A model generated the notes under the pieces. It did no database searches. It saw only the letters and a list, made by a program, of their open reading frames with translations, and was not told the origin of the DNA. Positions 60,520 to 64,000 of a stretch of 64,000 bases of DNA are shown piece by piece. The position numbers and the translations under genes are program-made. Source of the DNA: Pagrus major (Eukaryota; Chordata; Actinopteri; Spariformes; Sparidae); the NCBI RefSeq assembly GCF_040436345.1, contig NC_133223.1:6051847-6115846 (forward strand). Reading direction: 5' to 3'. Numbering within the stretch: position 1 is the stretch's first letter; each line of letters begins with the position of its first letter.

Positions 60520-60708
60520 AGTCCTGGATGTACCGCATGGGCGGGGTGGTCTCTGTGTTATAATGGATTGTATGGGGAATGTTTCAGGTGGGAGGGATAA
60601 TGACTGGTTGGGTCGTACGGGGGCGCTAGTGAGCTGGACAGTGGTCTGTGCCTCTGCTGGCGAGGGATGAGGAAGAGTGTCGGTGAAGGGGGTGTGTGGT
60701 GTAAATAG

Positions 60709-61958
60709 TCAGTCTCGTGGAGCAAAATGTACAGTGTGTTGTATGTTGGCTGCAAGCATGCGACTACCTGTAGTGTTTGGGTAAATGCCATCGGGCTTGA
60801 AGAAGGAGGGGCGGTTCCAAAACAGATTAAAATTGTCCGCGAAGTTGAAACCTCGAGCGTAGCAGGCATGCTTGAGCCAGGAGTCCAGCTGGAGCAGTCT
60901 GGAGAAGCGCGCGTCCCCGCGACCAAGTGTGGGAATGGGACCGGAGATGAATACGGACTTTCCACACGTGCCCAAGAAGTCCAGGAGGGAGGTAAAATCC
61001 CTTTTGGTGAGCTCGGAGGCGCCCCGGGCCAAGTCGTTGGTCCCTACGTGCACCACTATGCGCGTTATGGAGGATGGGAGTGACTGCAGCAGCCCAGGAA
61101 GTTTTTCCAGAATTTTTGGGGCTGTGGCGCCGGGGAAACAGCAGGTGGTGGCATTGAAGAAACGGATATTCCTAGTGATGGAGTCACCGATGATCAGGGT
61201 GGTAGGTGGGAAAAGTGGGCGAGGATGAGGTCTGGCCGGGCGGGATGGTGACGAGCCACCGTCCGGGCCGTGTGTCGTCCGCAGGGTCGGTGGCAGGGCC
61301 CGGCCGGACAGGTGTTGCGGTGGGTCGGCCGTTTCGGCCCCAGGAGGAGGAGAGTCTGCCTGCAGCGTGTGATGGCGGAGGCCACCGGAGCGTCGGAGAA
61401 CGGCTTCCTTCAGGAACTTGCGGCGAGAAACAGGGGCAGCCGTTCGGGAAGAGAGCCGGCGGCCCGGGGCCGAAGCACAGCGGCTCCGGGCGCCGGCGGG
61501 GAGGAGGGCTCTACGTCATCAACGGGTGCCGGGGAGCACGCGGCGGGGCCTCCCGGCACCGGGCGAAGATCTGGGTTGTCGGCCAGGGCCTCGAAGCGGT
61601 TGGAGAGGCTCAGGCGAGGAGAGGCAGTCGCATCCTGGATTCTCTTTCTGTCACGGATAACAACTTCGGCCCGGGATGACTGAAGGCTGGGTGTTGAGGA
61701 GGTGAAAGGCCGCAGACAGGTGAAGGTATCCCATGGGACAGTATCCTGGAGGGCTGCTTTGAGCGAGGCAATGTGCATTGATTGTTCGTGCGCAAGGTCC
61801 AGACAGGAGGTCAGCATGGTCTGTTTGTCCTGCAGTTCCTCGGAGAGTCGACGGATGTCCTCCTTAAGGTCGGTGATTTGTTTGTTAGCCATGTTAGCCA
61901 TGTTAGCCATGGCTGTTGCTTTTTGCGTGTGCACACATGTTCCCTGTGTGCACTGCAT
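60709..61958 (-). pseudogene. L2-like ORF1: coiled coil plus SGNH esterase, frameshifted
   Basis: Starts in a region of three tandem ATGGCTAAC codon groups (MANMANMANKQITD). A coiled coil follows (DLKEDIRRLSEELQDKQTML), then a Pro/Ser-rich linker. After a frame change near 61400-61210 the frame reads LFPPTTLIIGDSITRNIRFF, the SGNH block I with its nucleophile Ser in GDS, then IVVHVGTNDLARGAS and, at the end, FKPDGIYPNTTGSRML. The catalytic DxxH near the C-terminus has Tyr in place of His, so the esterase is probably inactive even apart from the frameshift. In this family the protein is thought to help assemble the RNA particle. Confidence 0.75.
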
Positions 61959-62094
61959 GTTAACAGTGTCTTTAGTGAGCAGAAATATGATTGTCTTTAG
62001 TGAAGCAGGAATATGATTGACTTTAGTAAAGCAGAAATATGATTTTCAGACGGTTAGCAGGCTAGGTTTACACAGCTAGCCGACTGCAGCCGGT

Positions 62095-62160
62095 TAGCCT
62101 GCGCTGCTCTGCTCTGCTGCTCTGCTCTGCTGCTCTGCTCTGCTCTGCTCTGCTGCTTGT
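62095..62160. repeat. CTGCT pentanucleotide-type repeat
   Basis: Run of CTGCTCTGCT units at the 5' end of the L2-like LINE. Confidence 0.85.
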
Positions 62161-62285
62161 CCGCATTTGCGCACAAGAAACAGCTGATAAACTTTACTGA
62201 TTATTTCAAACTCCTAACTCGTTTTCCTTTGGAGAGTTTATAACTACAGCTTTTAGTTTGCCATGATATGTGATACAGTACATGC

Positions 62286-62400
62286 AGGGATGTGCACATA
62301 ATTATAGAGAGGCAGGGGCTCAAAGTCAGAAAAGGGCAGTATGTGCGCACGCACAGTGTGCGCCAAATTTTTTTTCAGGCCTTAATAACACAATATGTAG
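62286..62400 (+). repeat. hAT-like element end
   Basis: CAGGGATGTGCACATAATTA followed by GAGAGGCAGGGGCTCAAAGT resembles one end of a fish hAT family. The opposite end was not found, so only the tip is called. Confidence 0.35.
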
Positions 62401-62739
62401 ATTCATGTTAAATTAATAAACAAAGTACTTATAGAAAGCTAACTACTTAGCTGTGTATCCTGTGTAGCAGTGAGTGATATGCAATTGCCATTCCTTTTGT
62501 GTCAACAAATTATTGTCAGCATGAGTTTATTCACATTATCATAATACTGAGGTTTGGAAGACATGCAATTCAGCTGCAATTCTAAAAAGCAATAAAACAC
62601 TGGTTTATTATTAGGCTATTTATTGTTGAAGATAAAGACTTTAACATTGAACAGTGAAACATTGAAAAAAAATACAAAAATAAATAATGGAAAAAAACGT
62701 GAATGCATGAATGCAGAAGCATTCATGCAACTACAACTT

Positions 62740-62850
62740 CTACTAGTACTACTACTAGTACTACTAAAGCAACCCTACAGTAAGCCAGCATATAAAATGG
62801 TACAGTATCATTACTGCTTGGTCACTCTCTCTCTCACACACACACACACC
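62740..62850. repeat. ACT and CA microsatellites
   Basis: ACTAGTACTACTACTAGTAC-type repeat at about 62740-62768 and a CA run at about 62835-62850. Confidence 0.8.
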
Positions 62851-62959
62851 TAACGTAGCCTGAGACCTATATTAGCTAGACAATAAGCTAGACCAATTTC
62901 CCGACTTCCCGAAACCGAGTCATGACTTCCGAACTGGTAGACTAAGACTAATACGATAT

Positions 62960-63320
62960 TTTACAGACAATGGTGGACGTCCAAAACAGGTTGATATCAT
63001 ATCCGTCGGGCCAGGCCATGATCTGGACGTCCATTGACAGCCAGAATTAGTTGATAAATGACTTTGAGAAAAGACGTCCAGTCAGGCCATAATCTAGACG
63101 TCCACTGACATCCAGAATTAGTTGAGAATAGAAGCTCATACTGGCTATGATCTGGACGTCCACGGACAGCCAGAATTAGTCGACAAACAACATATAAACG
63201 TCTATACAACATCCAGAAAAGATGTATAAAAAACTTTCATTCTGGCTCCCCAGAGGACGTCTTGGATGTCCATAAATGATGTCTAAAAGATGTGATCTAG
63301 ACCACTTTTTGCTCACTGGG
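62960..63320 (-). mobile_element. Inverted partial copy of the 38858 Harbinger-like repeat
   Basis: Reads, in reverse, from CCCAGTGAGCAAAAAGTGGT at 63320 through the same GACGTCC units, ending near 62980. It shares TTTCATTCTGGCTCCCCAGA (sense here) and the CATACTGGCTATGATCTGG block with 38858-39285. Only the repeat part is present; no Myb gene was seen. Confidence 0.7.
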
Positions 63321-64000
63321 TACACCTGCTCCTGACTAGATGCAAGATTTAAAACCGGTCATAGTGAGAAGAAGGCTTAAGCCCAGGTGATGCAACCAGT
63401 GTAACTTTAACTCCACGTTATGACAGTTTAGCTCAAGACCAGGGGCCAAATGTATAACCCACGTGACACACGAAAAATGCCCTCTTGCGGGCGGTGAAAC
63501 TGTACTTACTGGTACACATCTTTAACACCATACGTACAATACACAGTCTTTTCAGTCTGATTACTGTGATATTGCGAGTTGGCAAAAAGATAAGAAAAGT
63601 GGGTGTGTTTAAAAAAAACCTTCACTATGATTACACAGTGGAGTCTGAGTTGTTAACCTTGCTTTTATGGTCTTTTGTGAATATGGTTATCAGTATGCAT
63701 TATGATAATTACAATGAGAATGATCCGTATGTAAATAAACAAATACATGATATACACTATATAAGGGCTGTAGCCCTGTGTAATGGCTGTGCTACATGGT
63801 ACAATGACTGCGTTGGCGTTGCTTGAGAACATCGCCAAAGCATAAATTTAGTCTCGTTAGATCCCGAGTTTACCCATGTTCAGACTAGACCAGCTCTCCC
63901 TTATAAGGGTTAGGTCCCTAAATCTACAAGGTGTTACTTTAAAGTTGATTTAAATAGGGACTGCTTAAGCTGGTAGCGAGGAGACTCGCCTAGCTTCTCA
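63321..64000. other. Window end, no gene seen
   Basis: No supported gene. The 113-codon plus frame at 63485-63826 has no recognised domain. Confidence 0.4.

Larger units (their letters stand above)
57572..62165 (-). mobile_element. Nearly full-length L2-like LINE
   Basis: On the minus strand: a 5' region rich in CTGCT repeats (62095-62160), ORF1 with coiled coil and SGNH esterase (61958-60709), ORF2 with endonuclease and reverse transcriptase (60519-57799), and a 3' end TACAAATAAAATGTATTATT with an ATT repeat. ORF1 with an esterase is typical of CR1/L2 elements such as zebrafish ZfL2. Several frameshifts make it defective. It is closely related to the truncated copy at 16055-17282. No target duplication was confirmed. 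Confidence 0.88.

Noticed and set aside
61206..61683. Gly/Arg-rich plus-strand frames
   Set aside because: Antisense shadows of the GC-rich LINE ORF1 linker.

Overview
The window is vertebrate nuclear DNA, most likely from a teleost (probably percomorph) fish. It carries four olfactory trace amine-associated receptor (TAAR) genes embedded in a dense, nested layer of fish-type transposable elements. No rRNA gene, functional tRNA gene, CRISPR array or bacterial-style operon was seen.

Host genes. A TAAR 3' part lies at 1-358 (+, cut by the window edge). Three complete two-exon TAARs lie on the minus strand at 21731-22793, 41538-42784 and 55300-56440. All three keep DRY, the TAAR TM7 signature and an Asp at 5.42, but differ at 3.32 (Pro, Asp, Ala) and 7.43 (Tyr, Tyr, Asp). 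This suggests three different ways of holding an amine ligand. All four have lost the usual Trp 6.48. A decayed TAAR exon 1 lies at 43189-43330.

Mobile DNA. The centrepiece is a 13.3 kb DNA transposon (5374-18675) with about 1.6 kb terminal inverted repeats and a perfect 8-bp target duplication. A five-exon Merlin/IS1595-type (ISXO2-like) transposase gene can be read on its minus strand. Its exon 2 is split by a nested hAT deletion derivative with its own 8-bp duplication, and that hAT holds further LINE/SINE pieces. The right arm carries a truncated L2-like LINE with an 8-bp duplication, and the left arm preserves the empty site. The plus strand inside the transposon has a CCDC106-like reading frame and a short THAP-like one, which are candidate cargo.

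28617-33738 (-) holds two genes of an EnSpm/CACTA-like element: a frameshifted C2H2-transposase and a five-exon-like SAM-domain gene (four exons recognised) damaged only by one nonsense codon. 34577-35900 is a fragment of a second such element. 38858-39660 and 62960-63320 are inverted copies of a Harbinger-like repeat. Others are a hAT MITE (40244-40828), a Tc1 relic (43440-44190), an RTE/Rex-like LINE relic (44300-45500), a foldback element (49370-51490) and an almost full-length L2-like LINE (57572-62165, -).

The rest (359-3000, 18684-21730, 24666-26395, 35900-38857, 47672-49369, 51491-55290) has no gene I could support. Repeat family names rest on remembered family features, not on a search.
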